Source of the DNA: CAYQTK01 sp964420375
GTDB taxonomy: Bacteria; RBG-13-61-14; DATKZS01
Reading direction: 5' to 3'
Length of the DNA: 5,624 nt
NCBI GenBank assembly: GCA_964420375.1
Contig: CAYQTK010000253.1
Coordinates: 1-5,624, forward strand
The translations under genes and the position numbers were made by a program. How positions within the stretch are numbered: the stretch's first letter is position 1; every line of letters begins with the position of its first letter. Below the pieces are notes generated by a model. The model ran no database searches. It had not been told where the DNA came from and was given only the letters and a program-made list of their open reading frames with translations. Shown piece by piece: positions 5,591-5,624 of this stretch.

Positions 5591-5624
5591 CCTGCCTGTG
5601 CCGGACACGCCTGCCTGTGCGGAC
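5589..5624. repeat. GC-rich 19-bp direct repeat, cut by the window end
   Basis: The unit CGCCTGCCTGTGCCGGACA (5589-5607) is repeated at once from 5608, with one C missing (CGCCTGCCTGTGC then GGAC), and runs off the window. There are nearly two copies and no spacer, so this is a tandem repeat rather than a CRISPR array. It may be the edge of a longer array or of a dispersed intergenic repeat family. Confidence 0.6.

Noticed and set aside
5589..5624. CRISPR array at the right edge
   Set aside because: The repeats adjoin with no unique spacers, and the 19-bp period is too short for a repeat-spacer unit.

Overview
This 5.6-kb bacterial window holds two unrelated gene pairs that meet tail to tail, plus the first 31 codons of a third transcription unit leaving on the left. 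Genes are tightly packed, Shine-Dalgarno (SD) sites are mostly good, and recognisable sigma70-type promoter elements are present. The gene content (pyruvoyl-dependent arginine decarboxylase with agmatinase, and multi-pass membrane TPR proteins of the TMTC/GT-C type) suggests a free-living, probably anaerobic bacterium, for example of a deltaproteobacterial, Nitrospirota or Clostridia-like lineage. No marker gene is present, so this is only an impression.

Left edge (1-276): a leftward gene starts at 93 behind a consensus SD and an extended -10 promoter (TGnTATAAT), then runs out of the window. The gap between it and the rightward arginine decarboxylase gene (94-276) is a divergent control region. 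It contains a 10-bp perfect inverted repeat (95-104 / 156-165). One arm overlaps the leftward gene's SD, the other lies in its -35 region, and the axis falls on the predicted start of transcription. Several CTGAT-type motifs are also present.

Plus-strand pair (277-1711): pdaD (pyruvoyl-dependent arginine decarboxylase, TTG start) and speB (agmatinase). Together they give a complete two-step route from arginine to agmatine to putrescine plus urea. No spermidine synthase gene is seen, so the visible end product is putrescine.

Minus-strand pair (5416 to 1701): two tandem paralogues with an N-terminal multi-pass GT-C-like membrane domain and C-terminal TPRs, resembling TMTC-type protein O-mannosyltransferases. 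The upstream copy (about 710 aa, 7-8 TPRs) has a good sigma70 promoter at 5479-5451. The downstream copy (538 aa, about 3 TPRs) overlaps it by 34 bp and has its own SD inside the upstream gene, so the two are probably translationally coupled. The downstream copy has lost two basic residues kept in the upstream one. Its stop codon overlaps that of speB by 11 bp, with no terminator between them.

Right edge (5480-5624): upstream leader DNA, a weak hairpin and the beginning of a GC-rich 19-bp direct repeat cut by the window end.
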